64,000 nt of DNA from Methylobacterium sp. CB376. GTDB taxonomy: Bacteria > Pseudomonadota > Alphaproteobacteria > Rhizobiales > Beijerinckiaceae. A program made the position numbers and the translations under genes. Positions within the stretch are counted from its first letter, which is position 1; each line of letters begins with the position of its first letter. The DNA lies in contig NZ_CP121648.1 in NCBI RefSeq assembly GCF_029714205.1, forward strand, positions 124,001 to 188,000. Reading direction: 5' to 3'. The notes under the pieces were generated by a model. It ran no database searches and had not been told where the DNA came from. It saw only the letters and a list, made by a program, of their open reading frames with translations. Below, piece by piece: positions 1 to 9,342 of the stretch.

Positions 1-2469
1 GGCCAGGATGATCAGCGCGAAGGCGTTCGGATTGGACGAGAACCAGCCCGCCACGATCAGCCGGAGATTCTCGAAGCTGCGGGGCGCCGTCTCGACGAGG
101 ATCGCGTGCCGCGCCGCGTAGGTGCGGACCGCGCCGTCATTGCCGTCGAGCACGGCCACCCGCCCTTCGAGCCGGTCCCACACCGACGGCGCGGTCAGGC
201 AGGTCACCGAGGCCTGCAGCGCCGCCGGGGTCGGCGCCGTGAAGACCGTGAGCGTCGCGTCGGGGTCGCGCCCCATCAGGCCCTGCCCGGCGATCAGGGA
301 GGTGCGGGCATCCACCTCGATCTCCGCCTCGCGGACCTGCGCGTCGAGCCAGCGCGAGGCCGCCGCGACCGCCTCCTGGAGGACGGCGCCGAGCCGCGCG
401 CCGATCCCCGCGAGGCCGTCCTCGCCCGCGCCCGCCCCGCGCAGGGAGGCGCCCCAGGAGGTGACGAGGTCGGCGGCCTGCGCGCGCGCCGAGGAGCGCC
501 CGCGCTGGGCCACCGCGATGCTGCGCGACGGGGCGGCCGGGAGCGCGCAGGCGGGAGGGATGTCGGAGCGCAGGCGGTCGAGGCTCAGGCCCCCGCCCTG
601 GCCGGCCGGCTGCGGGATCTCGGCGCCGGCCTGCGCGGCCCGCCCCTGCCAGATCTGCTGCACCTGCTGCGGGTCGAGCCCGACGGTGCGCAGCAGGTCG
701 GGATCGAGCGTGCGGACCGGCCCGACGACCACGGTCGGGCCCCGCCTCTCCGCCGCGCGCTCGGTGGCGAGTTCGAAGTCGATCGGGCGGCCCGCCGCCA
801 GGGCGAGGCGCACCGCGATCGTGGCGGCGGCCGACATCGAGGCCCGGTCGGGCGCCGGCACGACGAGGCGCGGCCGCCGCGGCGCATCGCGATAGGGCGC
901 GCCGCCGCCCGCCGTCGCGGCGAGGTCCGGCAGCCGCAGCGCCCGCGCCAGCCGCGGGAAGGCCACCTTGGTCTCGCCGAGGAACAGGAAGCGCTTGCGG
1001 TCCGCCTCCGCGTCGCTGCAGGCGCGGTCCGAGGCGGCGGGCAGCAGCGCCGTGACGTCGACGCGGTTGCGGCCGGGCCGCCAGCGCCCGAGCGGCAGGC
1101 CGATCTGCGCGTCGCGGAACACCTCGCCCTCGGCGCGCGGCAGCGGCGCGCTCGCCGCGTTGCGCCGGTTGACGTCGACGATCACCTGCGCCTCCGGGTC
1201 GAGGCCGGCGGCGTAGCCGCCCTCCAGCGTCAGGACGACCTTGCCGTAATCCGCCGCGATCACGTCGCTCGGCAGGACCACGTCGAAGCCGGCCCGGAAC
1301 AGCCGTCCGCTGAATTCGCGGTTCTGCAGGCCGAGATCGGCGAGGCGCAGCGTCTCGCCGCCCCGGATCTCGGCGCCGCGCGCGAGGGCGAGCGCCCGCA
1401 ACCCCTGCGGGCTCCCGACCGGCTCATGGGCCGCCGAGGCGGTGACCGCCTCGGCGGCGGCGTCGAGATCCGCCGGGGCGGTGCCCGGGACGATCAGGGT
1501 CGTGGCCCGGGTCGCCTGGGCCGGCAGGACGGTCAGCGGCTGGCCGCTCGCCACCTCGCCGGCCTCGACATTGGCGACCTCGCGCAGCTCGTCGGGACTC
1601 GCGACCACGAGGTTCAGGCCCGAGGGTCCCTGCTGCGCCGATCCGAACTCGACCGCCACGTGGCTGTAGCCGCCGGCCAGCGCGACGCGCTGCACGAGGC
1701 CGATGATGCGCTCGAAGGTCTCGAAGGTCGGCCGGCTGCGGAGCATCACCCGGATCGGGACGACGCCGCGCGGATCGGGCGGGACCGCGGCGAGGTCGCG
1801 CAGGCTCTGGGCGGTCCCGGTGCCCGGCGGCAGCACGAAGCCGGTCCAGGACGGGTCGACCTGGGTCCAGAGCTCGTAGGTCGCCGGCAGGCTGCAATCG
1901 ACCCGGTGGCGCTGGACGGCCGCGACCGCGACGGCGTTGTAGCCGGGCCTGAGCAGGCCGGGCGGCACGTCGAACTCGACGACCCGCACGGCGCTCGGGG
2001 CGCGGATCGCCGTGCGGCCGACCACCGCGTCGTTGATGGACAGGGTGAGGGAGGAGGTCTCCGGGACCACGGAGATCGCCGCCAGGTAGCCGATGCGGAA
2101 GCGCAGGTGCTCGCGCGCCTCGGCCTCCGTCAGGTAGACGCTCCATTGCAGGCCGCTCTCCTCGCCGCTCAGGCGCAGCCCGCTCCGGCCGGCCGGGAGC
2201 GGCCGCTGCGGCAGGAGCGCGGGCGCCGGCACCGCGGCGCCCTCGGGGGCGGGCGCGGCCTCGGCCGGGCGGCCGGGCGCCGCGCCGGCCGCGTCCGGGA
2301 CGGACAGCACCTGGGGGGCGCCGCGTCCGAGGAAGCTCTGGGCGCCGGCGCCCTGGGGCAGGAGCAGGGCGAGGCCGATGAGCGAGGTGCCGGCGATCCG
2401 GCGCAGGGCGGCGCCGACCGGGGCGGCGGGGATCGGCAGGAGGTCGGGAAGGCGGGGTTGGGCGGTCAT
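1..2469 (-). CDS. bcsB: Cellulose synthase regulatory subunit BcsB (C-terminus cut by window edge)
   Basis: Periplasmic, inner-membrane-anchored partner of BcsA that guides the nascent glucan out of the synthase. The frame is open from an ATG at 2469 to base 1, giving about 823 residues with no stop, so the gene runs off the window. An N-terminal signal segment (around residues 28-45, ending near GAGAQS) is followed by a proline/alanine-rich stretch and BcsB-type carbohydrate-binding beta domains. The last visible residues, GWFSSNPNAFALIILA, look like the start of the C-terminal membrane anchor typical of BcsB. The gene begins 7 bases after the bcsA stop, as in standard bcsAB operons. Confidence 0.9.
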   Translation of the reverse strand, partial: MTAQPRLPDLLPIPAAPVGAALRRIAGTSLIGLALLLPQGAGAQSFLGRGAPQVLSVPDAAGAAPGRPAEAAPAPEGAAVPAPALLPQRPLPAGRSGLRLSGEESGLQWSVYLTEAEAREHLRFRIGYLAAISVVPETSSLTLSINDAVVGRTAIRAPSAVRVVEFDVPPGLLRPGYNAVAVAAVQRHRVDCSLPATYELWTQVDPSWTGFVLPPGTGTAQSLRDLAAVPPDPRGVVPIRVMLRSRPTFETFERIIGLVQRVALAGGYSHVAVEFGSAQQGPSGLNLVVASPDELREVANVEAGEVASGQPLTVLPAQATRATTLIVPGTAPADLDAAAEAVTASAAHEPVGSPQGLRALALARGAEIRGGETLRLADLGLQNREFSGRLFRAGFDVVLPSDVIAADYGKVVLTLEGGYAAGLDPEAQVIVDVNRRNAASAPLPRAEGEVFRDAQIGLPLGRWRPGRNRVDVTALLPAASDRACSDAEADRKRFLFLGETKVAFPRLARALRLPDLAATAGGGAPYRDAPRRPRLVVPAPDRASMSAAATIAVRLALAAGRPIDFELATERAAERRGPTVVVGPVRTLDPDLLRTVGLDPQQVQQIWQGRAAQAGAEIPQPAGQGGGLSLDRLRSDIPPACALPAAPSRSIAVAQRGRSSARAQAADLVTSWGASLRGAGAGEDGLAGIGARLGAVLQEAVAAASRWLDAQVREAEIEVDARTSLIAGQGLMGRDPDATLTVFTAPTPAALQASVTCLTAPSVWDRLEGRVAVLDGNDGAVRTYAARHAILVETAPRSFENLRLIVAGWFSSNPNAFALIILA

Positions 2470-2476
2470 GGCGGCC

Positions 2477-4921
2477 TCAGCCGAGGCTCGGCTGCGAGGA
2501 GGGGTCGAGGTCGGAGCGGCGCCGGCCGCGGTTCTGGGCGAGCGTCGCGTTCTCCGCCTCCAGCATCATGCGCAGCCAGGCCGGCGTGGCGTCGACCGGG
2601 TTGGCGGGCACCGGCGGCTGCGCCTCGGGCGCGGCCGGGCGCGGCCTCGCGGGTTCCACGAAGCTGCGCCGCGGCGTCTCGGCCAGGCGCCGATGCATGC
2701 GGATCGTCTGCGGGACCGGCACCTCGGCCGGGTCCTTGCGCGCGTCCCGCGCCGCGAGGTCCGACAGGAAGTAGGACAGGGCCCGGCACGGGCCGGCGAT
2801 CCCCCAGGCGACGAATTGCAGGCTGCCGGCGAGCAGGTTCTTGTGCCCGCGCCGGCGCTGCTGGAAGCGCCGCATCGCCTCCGCGTCGCCGTACATCAGG
2901 TCCGCGAGGACGAGGTAGGCGCAGGGCGTCATGTCCTCGAAGACGAGGTCGCAGACCGATTCCTCGCCCGCGAGCGCGACCCCGACCACCCGGGCCGTGA
3001 TGGCGGCCCGGGCCGTGGCCTCGGGCAGGTCGGCCCGGGGCGCGACCCCGAGCGTCCCCACGCTCGCGTCGCCGTCGCGCCGCATCGGCACGATCGCGTC
3101 CATGCGGACCCGCGCGCGCTCGCGGGAGATCCGCTCGACCGCGACGTCGATGGCGAGGCCGTTCAGCGTCAGCACCGCCGGGCGCTCGACCGCGAGGGAG
3201 GGCGTCGTCTCGGTCTGCCGGCGCTCCGCCGCCGCCCCGAGCGCCGCCCCCGCGGTGATCAGGTTGAACAGGTTCCACAGGCCGACGACGAGCATCAGGT
3301 TCGTGATGCCGGGCTCGTACAGGTAGCGGTAGGTGGCCACGCCCGCCCCGAGCAGCAGGACCAGGAACACCGCCAGGAAGGGCATCGCCAGCGGCGAGAG
3401 CTGGTCGCGGTCGAGCGTCACGTTCTTGGCCGTGACGTTGAAGTGCGGCTTGCGCGGCGACAGGATGACGGACGCGGTCGCCTTGATCAGGAACAATCCC
3501 TGGACGTACTCGTAGAGCTCCGAGACGAAAGGCCAGCGCAGGCGGCCGTAGAGGTAATTCTGCATCATCAGGTTCACGGCAATGTAGGTCGCGGTGTAGG
3601 CGATCGCTTCATCGACGTTGGCCACCACGATCTTGAGGTCCAGGAAGATGTAAAGCAGGGGCGCGACCATGAAGATCAATCGCGGCACCGGAAAGAACCA
3701 GAAAGTCATGCTCGACAGGTAGCAGAGCCGCTGGATCGACGTCGGGCCGCGCTTGAGCAGCGGGTTCTTCAGCAGCAGGATCTGCAGCATGCCCTGGCAC
3801 CAGCGCGACCTCTGACCGATGAAGGAGGTCAGCGTGTCGGGCTGCAGGCCGGCGATCAGGGTCTTGTCGACGTAGACGCTGGTCCAGCCGCGGGAATGCA
3901 GCTCGAAGGCGGTCTCGCAATCCTCCGTGATGGTGATGCCGGAGAAGCCGCCCGCCTCCTCGAGCGCCCGGCGGCGCAGCAGCGCGGCCGAGCCGCAGAA
4001 GAAGGAGCCGTTCCACTTGTCGAGGCCGCGCTGGGTCTCGGCGTAGAACATCTCGTTCTCCGAGGGCATGCGGTCGAAGGTGCCGAGGTTGCGCTCGATC
4101 GGGTCCGGGTTGAGGAAGGCGTGCGGCGTCTGCACGAGGAACAGCTTCGGGTCCTGCGCGAAATGCCCGATCGTGTCGCGCAGGAAGGAGCGGAACGGGA
4201 CGTGGTCCGCGTCGAGCACGACGACGATCTCGCCCTGCGAGTGCTGGAACCCGTTGTTGAGGTTGCCGGCCTTGGCGTGGAGGTTGCGGCGCCGGGTCAG
4301 GTAGTTGACGCCGAGTTCCGCGCACAGCTTCTGGAGCACCGAGCGGCGGGTGCGGGCCTCGACGGCCTTGGCGCGGTTCGGATCGGAGCATTTCTGCTCC
4401 GTCCCGCCGTCGTCGAGGAGCCACACGGTGAGCTTGTGGGCGGGGTAGTCCAGGGACTTGGCGGCCGCGAGCGTGGTCGCCAGGACGTCGCTGTCCTCGT
4501 TGTAGCTCGGCACGAACACGTCGACGGTCGGCAGGGCGTCGTCGTCCGCGGCGTCGGGCGTCGCGCGCGCGATCGGGTCGGCGTTCACGACGAGGCTGAT
4601 CATCAGGATGTAGAAGCAGTAGAGTTCCGCCACGAGCAGGATCATGCCGCAGACGAAGCCGGGCACGTCGCTCACGGGCGGCAGCGTGCTGGAGACGCGC
4701 CAGTAGAGGTAGCGCAGCACCACCAAACTGCCGATCGCCAGGAAGACCGACCGGGCCACGCGCCCGCGCAGGAACAGCCAGATCAGGCCCATCAGGCCCA
4801 TCGCGCCGAGGCTCATCTCGAGCTGGACCTGCGTCCCGACGGGCTGAACCAGGAGCGCGAGGACGGCCATCGCGCTGGTCAGCCAGAGCGCTCGCGCGAG
4901 AATGACAGGCACGACTCTCAT
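2477..4921 (-). CDS. bcsA: Cellulose synthase catalytic subunit BcsA
   Basis: Membrane glycosyltransferase family 2 enzyme of 814 residues that polymerises UDP-glucose into beta-1,4-glucan. The order is N-terminal membrane helices (about residues 1-110), a GT domain, more membrane helices and a C-terminal PilZ-like region. Visible GT motifs are VFVPSYNED, VLDADHVP (DxD), ITEDCETAFEL (TED) and QRSRWCQGM (QxxRW), so the synthase core looks intact. The PilZ part is unusual. The RxxxR signature is replaced in AAERRQTETTPSL (about residues 562-573), and the usual D-x-S-x-x-G reads RISRER near residue 600. Catalysis is therefore likely, while classical c-di-GMP activation is doubtful. bcsB follows after 7 bases. 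Confidence 0.95.
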   Translation of the reverse strand: MRVVPVILARALWLTSAMAVLALLVQPVGTQVQLEMSLGAMGLMGLIWLFLRGRVARSVFLAIGSLVVLRYLYWRVSSTLPPVSDVPGFVCGMILLVAELYCFYILMISLVVNADPIARATPDAADDDALPTVDVFVPSYNEDSDVLATTLAAAKSLDYPAHKLTVWLLDDGGTEQKCSDPNRAKAVEARTRRSVLQKLCAELGVNYLTRRRNLHAKAGNLNNGFQHSQGEIVVVLDADHVPFRSFLRDTIGHFAQDPKLFLVQTPHAFLNPDPIERNLGTFDRMPSENEMFYAETQRGLDKWNGSFFCGSAALLRRRALEEAGGFSGITITEDCETAFELHSRGWTSVYVDKTLIAGLQPDTLTSFIGQRSRWCQGMLQILLLKNPLLKRGPTSIQRLCYLSSMTFWFFPVPRLIFMVAPLLYIFLDLKIVVANVDEAIAYTATYIAVNLMMQNYLYGRLRWPFVSELYEYVQGLFLIKATASVILSPRKPHFNVTAKNVTLDRDQLSPLAMPFLAVFLVLLLGAGVATYRYLYEPGITNLMLVVGLWNLFNLITAGAALGAAAERRQTETTPSLAVERPAVLTLNGLAIDVAVERISRERARVRMDAIVPMRRDGDASVGTLGVAPRADLPEATARAAITARVVGVALAGEESVCDLVFEDMTPCAYLVLADLMYGDAEAMRRFQQRRRGHKNLLAGSLQFVAWGIAGPCRALSYFLSDLAARDARKDPAEVPVPQTIRMHRRLAETPRRSFVEPARPRPAAPEAQPPVPANPVDATPAWLRMMLEAENATLAQNRGRRRSDLDPSSQPSLG

Positions 4922-5053
4922 CTCCTCTGTGAAAACAAGACACCGACTCGGTGCTGCATTTCACAGCAATATACGAGCCAAAGTCTGACCAATTTCAGTC
5001 CACTCTCGATCGGCATCGCGGCTGTTGATAAACGTCTCCAATGAACGGTTAAA

Positions 5054-5812
5054 TCAGAACGCCGCACGCGCTTCGACGCTGGTGTAGTAACCACTCTTCT
5101 GAATGCGATCGAAGACGTAGCCGGCACCGAGCGAGAATTTCATCGGCCCGACGAAGAATCCGGTGAGGTGCGCGCCGACGCGCCACTGGTTGAAGAACTG
5201 ATCGCCGAGGAACGTGCCCTCGGGGCCGAGGAAGACGCCGTCCGCGACGGCGAATCCGGCGCGCAGGCGGGCGTAGTAGGCGCGGAACAGCGTGGAATAG
5301 GAGGCGTTCGCCGCGAACAGCGTGTCGACCGTCGGGTTGAGGTAGATGTCGGCGGCGACCTTCGCGCCGACGCCGGTTCCGACCACCGGGTTGCGCGGAT
5401 CCGGGATCGAGAGCTCGTTGTGGCGGACATTGAAGCCGATGTAGCCGGCGACGGCGGCCTGCTGCCAGATCCACTCGTAGCCCAAGAGCGCCGACCCCTC
5501 CGCCTGGACCCCGTGGACCGTCCGGCCGGCGCCCGCGCCAGGGTAGGAATAGACGCCGTCGACGCTCTGGAGTCGGACCCGCGGGCCGCTCTCGACCAGG
5601 GTGTTGGCCGTCGCGATCGTCGCCGTGACCGCGCCGAAAGCGGAGCTGTTCGAGGTCACGGTGGCCGCGGCATCGACCGCAACGATCCAGTCATCCTGCG
5701 GGACGACCTGCTCGGCCCCCGTGTACCAATCGGCCGCGAACCCGATCTCCGGCACGGCAATCGACCCAACCAGGGCAACAATGCAGCATTTGATCAAATG
5801 ATGGGCAGACAC
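5054..5812 (-). CDS. bcsS: Cellulose biosynthesis protein BcsS
   Basis: Predicted exported beta-rich protein of 252 residues, matching the BcsS family found beside bcsAB in Rhizobiales and Methylobacterium. It may be an outer-membrane or periplasmic accessory of cellulose export; its biochemical role is not established. A longer in-frame reading to 5962 exists. I chose the GTG at 5812 because an AGAAGG Shine-Dalgarno lies 6 bases upstream and a clean signal peptide follows (hydrophobic IVALVGSIAVPEIGFAA, then DWYTG). The body has alternating aromatic/hydrophobic strands and ends in aromatic residues (ARAAF), consistent with a small barrel. It lies upstream of and collinear with bcsA, with 132 bases between. 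Confidence 0.8.
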   Translation of the reverse strand: MSAHHLIKCCIVALVGSIAVPEIGFAADWYTGAEQVVPQDDWIVAVDAAATVTSNSSAFGAVTATIATANTLVESGPRVRLQSVDGVYSYPGAGAGRTVHGVQAEGSALLGYEWIWQQAAVAGYIGFNVRHNELSIPDPRNPVVGTGVGAKVAADIYLNPTVDTLFAANASYSTLFRAYYARLRAGFAVADGVFLGPEGTFLGDQFFNQWRVGAHLTGFFVGPMKFSLGAGYVFDRIQKSGYYTSVEARAAF

Positions 5813-6231
5813 GTCGCACCTTCTGGGGCCTTGCTGCGGGTGAACCCGGCTTCGAGCGCCACAAATATTCGTTTTAATGGTTAACGAGGCGTTAAATCCT
5901 GTGGCTCTGCGCCGTTGCTCAGGCAATGTGCTGTGAACGACACAGGCCGCGGCGGCCGTCAATCGAGCGATAAGAGTCGTGCTACATGGTTCAATTCTGA
6001 GTCTTCACTCCGTATTGGCTGACTCGATCGGGCACCGCGACGGCGTGCCGGATGAGAGAGGCCGCGATCGTGGCGTCCTCCATTGCGGCGCGCGAGCCGG
6101 AAGACTGAAACAAATCCCAGAGCACGGCGGCGGGACCGCGCGGCCCGGCGAGGACGCCGCCCGGTCCGGGCGCTTTCTCAGCGGCACGCCCCTCCCCTGC
6201 CGGGCGGCTCCCCCCGGGGGCGCCTGAACCC
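5813..6231. other. Intergenic region between bcsS and the hybrid kinase
   Basis: About 420 bases without a credible gene. It includes an AT-richer stretch (about 5860-5900) carrying the CtrA-type box. Short open frames here have no ribosome site and no recognisable protein character. Confidence 0.5.
5881..5895. promoter_or_regulatory. CtrA-type box upstream of bcsS
   Basis: TTAA, seven bases (CGAGGCG), TTAA: a match to the alphaproteobacterial CtrA consensus TTAA-N7-TTAA. It lies about 70 bases upstream of the bcsS start, where a promoter element would sit. Binding by CtrA is inferred from the motif only. Confidence 0.5.
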
Positions 6232-8697
6232 TCAGGCGGCCCGCACGGAAGCGGCCGGAGCCTCGTCCAGCGCGCGGACGAGTTCGGTCAGGCCGAAGGG
6301 CTTGTGGAGGCTGCCGAAGACCTGCGCGTTCGCGGGCAGCTGGCCCCGCGCGCCCATGATCACGATCTCCATCGCCGGATGGGTGCGCGAGACGACGGCC
6401 GCGAGGTGGAGGCCCTTGGCGCCGGGCAGGAGGTGGTCGCAGAGCAGCAGGTCGAAGTCCCGCCGCTCCGCCAGGGCCTGGAAGGCCTGGTCGGCGGTCG
6501 CCGCGAGGGTGACCGCGTGGCCGAGCCCCGCGAGGGCGTCGGCCGTGACCGAGCGCACCAGCGGGTCGGCCTCCGCGAGGAGGACGCGCCGCGCCCGCGC
6601 GCGGGCCCCCGGGCGCGCCTGGGCGGGGGCGAGGTCGGAGCCCGGGATCCAGAGCGTGACCTCGGACGGGCCGACGCTGATCGCGCCGCCGATCTCCTCC
6701 ATGAGCTGGCGCACGGCCGCGATCCCGCTTCCCTCCGCCAAGCGTCCGCCGATCGAGACGCCGATCTGCACGCCCGCCTGCTGGCGGATCGGCGCCCCGG
6801 CCGCGTCCCGCGAGGCCCCGACCACGATCGCGACCGCGTCCCCCTCCGTCAGGCAGGCGCGGATGTCGACGGCGAGGTTGAGCAGGGCGATCTCGACGTC
6901 GCGCTCGGCGCAGTGCAGCCGCGGCAGGTCGGCGGCCTTCGAGACCGCGACCGGGGTGCCGGCCAGGACCGTGCCGCGCAGGAAGGCCAGGACGTCGTCG
7001 AGGATCGGCGCGAGATCGATCTCGCCGGCCGGGGGAGCCTCCCGCCGGCTCAGCGCGAGCACCCGGCGCGTCGTCGAGGCGCCCCGCGCGGCCCCGCGAA
7101 ACGCCGCCTCGAGCCAGCGCCGGACCGATTCGTCGGGGATGTGGCCCGCCCGCGCGGCCCCCACCGAGGTCAGCACGACGGTCAGGACGTTGTTGATGTC
7201 GTGCACGATGCTGTCGACGATCTCGCGGGTGAGCGGGTCCCGGCGGCGCTCCGGCGCCGGCAGCGCGCCCGCATTCTCCGCGGCGAGGCCCGGGCCCGGC
7301 GCCGGCAGCGCGGCCGCCACTTCCCGGCTGAGCACGTGCAGCCGCGTGCAGGAGACCTCGTCCCGCGCCGCCTTCGCGATGCGCAGGATCAGGCGCCGCT
7401 CGCGGGCATCGCCGTCGCCCGGGAGGATCCGGACGGCCACGTCGCGGGTGACGCCCTCGGCGGCGAGCGCGCCGCGCATGGCGCCCTCGACCAGCGCGCG
7501 GTCGTCGCCGGCCACGCGGGAGAGGATCTCGTCCAGGGCGCAGACCCGCTCGGAGGCGCCCGCGTCGCGGTCGGCGGCGGCATCCGTCCAGGCGACCTGC
7601 CCGCTCGCGAAATCCACCTCCCAGCAGGTCGCGCCGGTGACGGCGTGGATGAAGCGGAGCCGGTTGCGCGCCCGCGCCAGCGCCGCGCGGGTCTCGTGGA
7701 GCAGCCGGTCGCGGCTCTGGGCGCGCGCGGTGACCTCCGCGAGGGTCCCGGCGAGGTCGCCCAGGTCCCGCATCCAGAACCGCTCGGCGCCGAGGCCGGG
7801 CCGCTCGTCCCGGGCGGCGCCGCGCAGGCGCGCGAGGCCCCGGGTGGCGTGCCCCCCGACCATCCAGCCCAGGAGGGCGGCCAGGGCCACCACGTCCGCC
7901 AGGAGCAGCGAGCCGGCTTGCGACTGCCAGGTCGGCCCGGCCTCGCCCGGCGCCCGCGCGGCGACGAGCCAGCCGAGCCCCGCCCCCTCGGCGTCGGGGA
8001 GCGAGGCCACCGCCTCGGGGCCGCCGGCCGGGGCGCCAGCGGCGCCCTCGGATTGCAGGAGGGGCCGCCCGGTGCCGTTGAGGATGCTGAGCTGCAGCGC
8101 GCGGCCGGCCTCCCCGAGATCGGCGCGCGCCGCGTCAACGACGCTGCCGATCCATTCCGGCGTGAGCTGCACCGCCAGGATCCCGATCGCGGTCCGGTCC
8201 GGTCCCGGCACGGGCGCGCCCAGGATGGTGTTGCGGGGCGCCTCGATGCCGGCCCGGCTGCGCTCGCTGGCATCCGCGATGACGGTCCCGGCGAGGCCCC
8301 GCGCGAACCACGTCGCGCCCGACACGTGAGCGCCGGCGAATCTCCCGCTCGCCGTCGCGCGGATCAGGCCGGTCCGGTCGGCCAGGAGGATGTCCGCGTA
8401 TTCGGGGTGGAGGGCGCGCCAGCGGGCGAAGTAGGCGCGGATCGCGGCGGGATCGGCCTGGGGCTGCAGCAGCGCGTTCTCGGCCGCCAGCGCGACGTCC
8501 CGGGAGACCGCGAGCACGGCCGAGGCGAGGCGGTCGGCGACGAGGCGCGCGCCGTCCCGGGCGATCTGCCCCTGCCGCGGCGCCGGCGCGTGCTCGGGCG
8601 TCGCGACGCGCAGCGCGGTGAGCCCGGCCGCGACGGCCGAGAGCGCGCAGAGCGCCGCCATCGTGGCGCGCAGGGACAGCATGCCGGACTTGTGCAT
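6232..8697 (-). CDS. Hybrid sensor histidine kinase/response regulator with degenerate motifs
   Basis: Membrane sensor of 821 residues. An N-terminal hydrophobic segment (about residues 7-28) precedes an extracytoplasmic sensor of double-Cache type. A membrane helix near residue 265 follows, then a linker, a HisKA-like dimerisation segment with the phospho-acceptor motif IVHDINNVLTVV (His near residue 498), an HATPase-like region and a C-terminal receiver (about 705-821). The N-box reads LLNLAVDIRACL, with Asp where the catalytic Asn is expected. The DxGxG box is not visible. The receiver keeps DP, the acceptor Asp (LLLCDHLLPG) and HKPFG Lys, but has Gly where the conserved Thr/Ser sits (IVIMGAR). 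It may act as a phosphotransfer or sensing protein rather than an active kinase. Target unknown; it stands alone. Confidence 0.8.
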   Translation of the reverse strand: MHKSGMLSLRATMAALCALSAVAAGLTALRVATPEHAPAPRQGQIARDGARLVADRLASAVLAVSRDVALAAENALLQPQADPAAIRAYFARWRALHPEYADILLADRTGLIRATASGRFAGAHVSGATWFARGLAGTVIADASERSRAGIEAPRNTILGAPVPGPDRTAIGILAVQLTPEWIGSVVDAARADLGEAGRALQLSILNGTGRPLLQSEGAAGAPAGGPEAVASLPDAEGAGLGWLVAARAPGEAGPTWQSQAGSLLLADVVALAALLGWMVGGHATRGLARLRGAARDERPGLGAERFWMRDLGDLAGTLAEVTARAQSRDRLLHETRAALARARNRLRFIHAVTGATCWEVDFASGQVAWTDAAADRDAGASERVCALDEILSRVAGDDRALVEGAMRGALAAEGVTRDVAVRILPGDGDARERRLILRIAKAARDEVSCTRLHVLSREVAAALPAPGPGLAAENAGALPAPERRRDPLTREIVDSIVHDINNVLTVVLTSVGAARAGHIPDESVRRWLEAAFRGAARGASTTRRVLALSRREAPPAGEIDLAPILDDVLAFLRGTVLAGTPVAVSKAADLPRLHCAERDVEIALLNLAVDIRACLTEGDAVAIVVGASRDAAGAPIRQQAGVQIGVSIGGRLAEGSGIAAVRQLMEEIGGAISVGPSEVTLWIPGSDLAPAQARPGARARARRVLLAEADPLVRSVTADALAGLGHAVTLAATADQAFQALAERRDFDLLLCDHLLPGAKGLHLAAVVSRTHPAMEIVIMGARGQLPANAQVFGSLHKPFGLTELVRALDEAPAASVRAA

Positions 8698-9342
8698 CGG
8701 CGAGGGATCCGTGGGCTCGTGCTCCGCTTCGTCCGCGGCCGCTCACGCTTCGTTCAGAATGGTTAACAGCTGCTTAACTCGGGGGATTCTCTCCCTTAAG
8801 CCGTGCAAGATCCCGCTATAGCGCCGCACAGGCAACCGGATCCGCGTGGTCGTGACTGGTACGAGCAGGTCGTGCGGCGGCAGTTCGGGATCCTGGAGGT
8901 GTGGGCGATCTTGCCGCAAGGGTCGATCCCGCGATCGCCGGGCGTGCTAGGTTCAAAACCCAATCAGCTTGACCATGTGAATGGCCGCTGAGAGTGGGAG
9001 CCGGCATTCAGCCGCACGGCCACAACGTACTGCATCGCCATCGAAAGCGGACATTCGCTGACTGGGTGTTGTGGAGCGTTCGCTATACCGCAGACATGGC
9101 ATCCGAAGTGTACAGCCATAATTCATGCGATATTATCCGATAATGAATGCCGCTGAAATTTCTGAGAAGATCACCGCAAAATCTTCGCTTTCTGTTTCTG
9201 ACTTGATTGCTGCCAAAATGACACGTAGGGCAAAATGTAATTACTGCTCAATCACACGTTATAGAGGCGGGCAAATTTTTCGCTTAGGAGCATCATTACC
9301 AAAATGTCCGCTGAAATTACCATTTTATTGCGGAGAAATGCT
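8698..9342. other. Intergenic region with an AT-rich leader before the alcohol dehydrogenase
   Basis: The first half (to about 9050) shows no gene. From about 9060 to 9342 the base composition drops to far lower GC than the surroundings. The stretch holds a 73-codon open frame (9125-9346) that lacks a ribosome site and any recognisable domain; it overlaps the next start codon and may only be a leader. The AT-rich part is the probable promoter or leader of the 9343-12314 gene set, or a trace of transferred DNA. Confidence 0.4.
8763..8778. promoter_or_regulatory. CtrA-type box upstream of the hybrid kinase
   Basis: TTAA, seven bases (CAGCTGC), TTAAC: an exact match to the fuller CtrA consensus TTAA-N7-TTAAC, 66 bases upstream of the kinase start. 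Regulator identity is inferred from the motif alone. Confidence 0.5.

Noticed and set aside
106..3000. Very long plus-strand open frame opposite bcsB and bcsA
   Set aside because: Its translation is Arg/Ala/Gly-rich without any domain. It is antisense to two well-recognised cellulose genes and is an artefact of high-GC codon use.
2378..5044. 888-codon plus-strand open frame
   Set aside because: Antisense to bcsA over its whole length; composition dominated by charged residues and no motif.
5979..6227. 82-codon frame between bcsS and the kinase
   Set aside because: No ribosome site and Gly/Arg-rich non-protein composition.
6083..8766. Long plus-strand frames opposite the hybrid kinase
   Set aside because: The minus strand carries recognisable sensor, HisKA and receiver motifs; the plus frames have none.
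8940..8970. GGTTCAAAACC stretch suggesting a tRNA T-arm
   Set aside because: No matching acceptor, D or anticodon arms at tRNA spacing.
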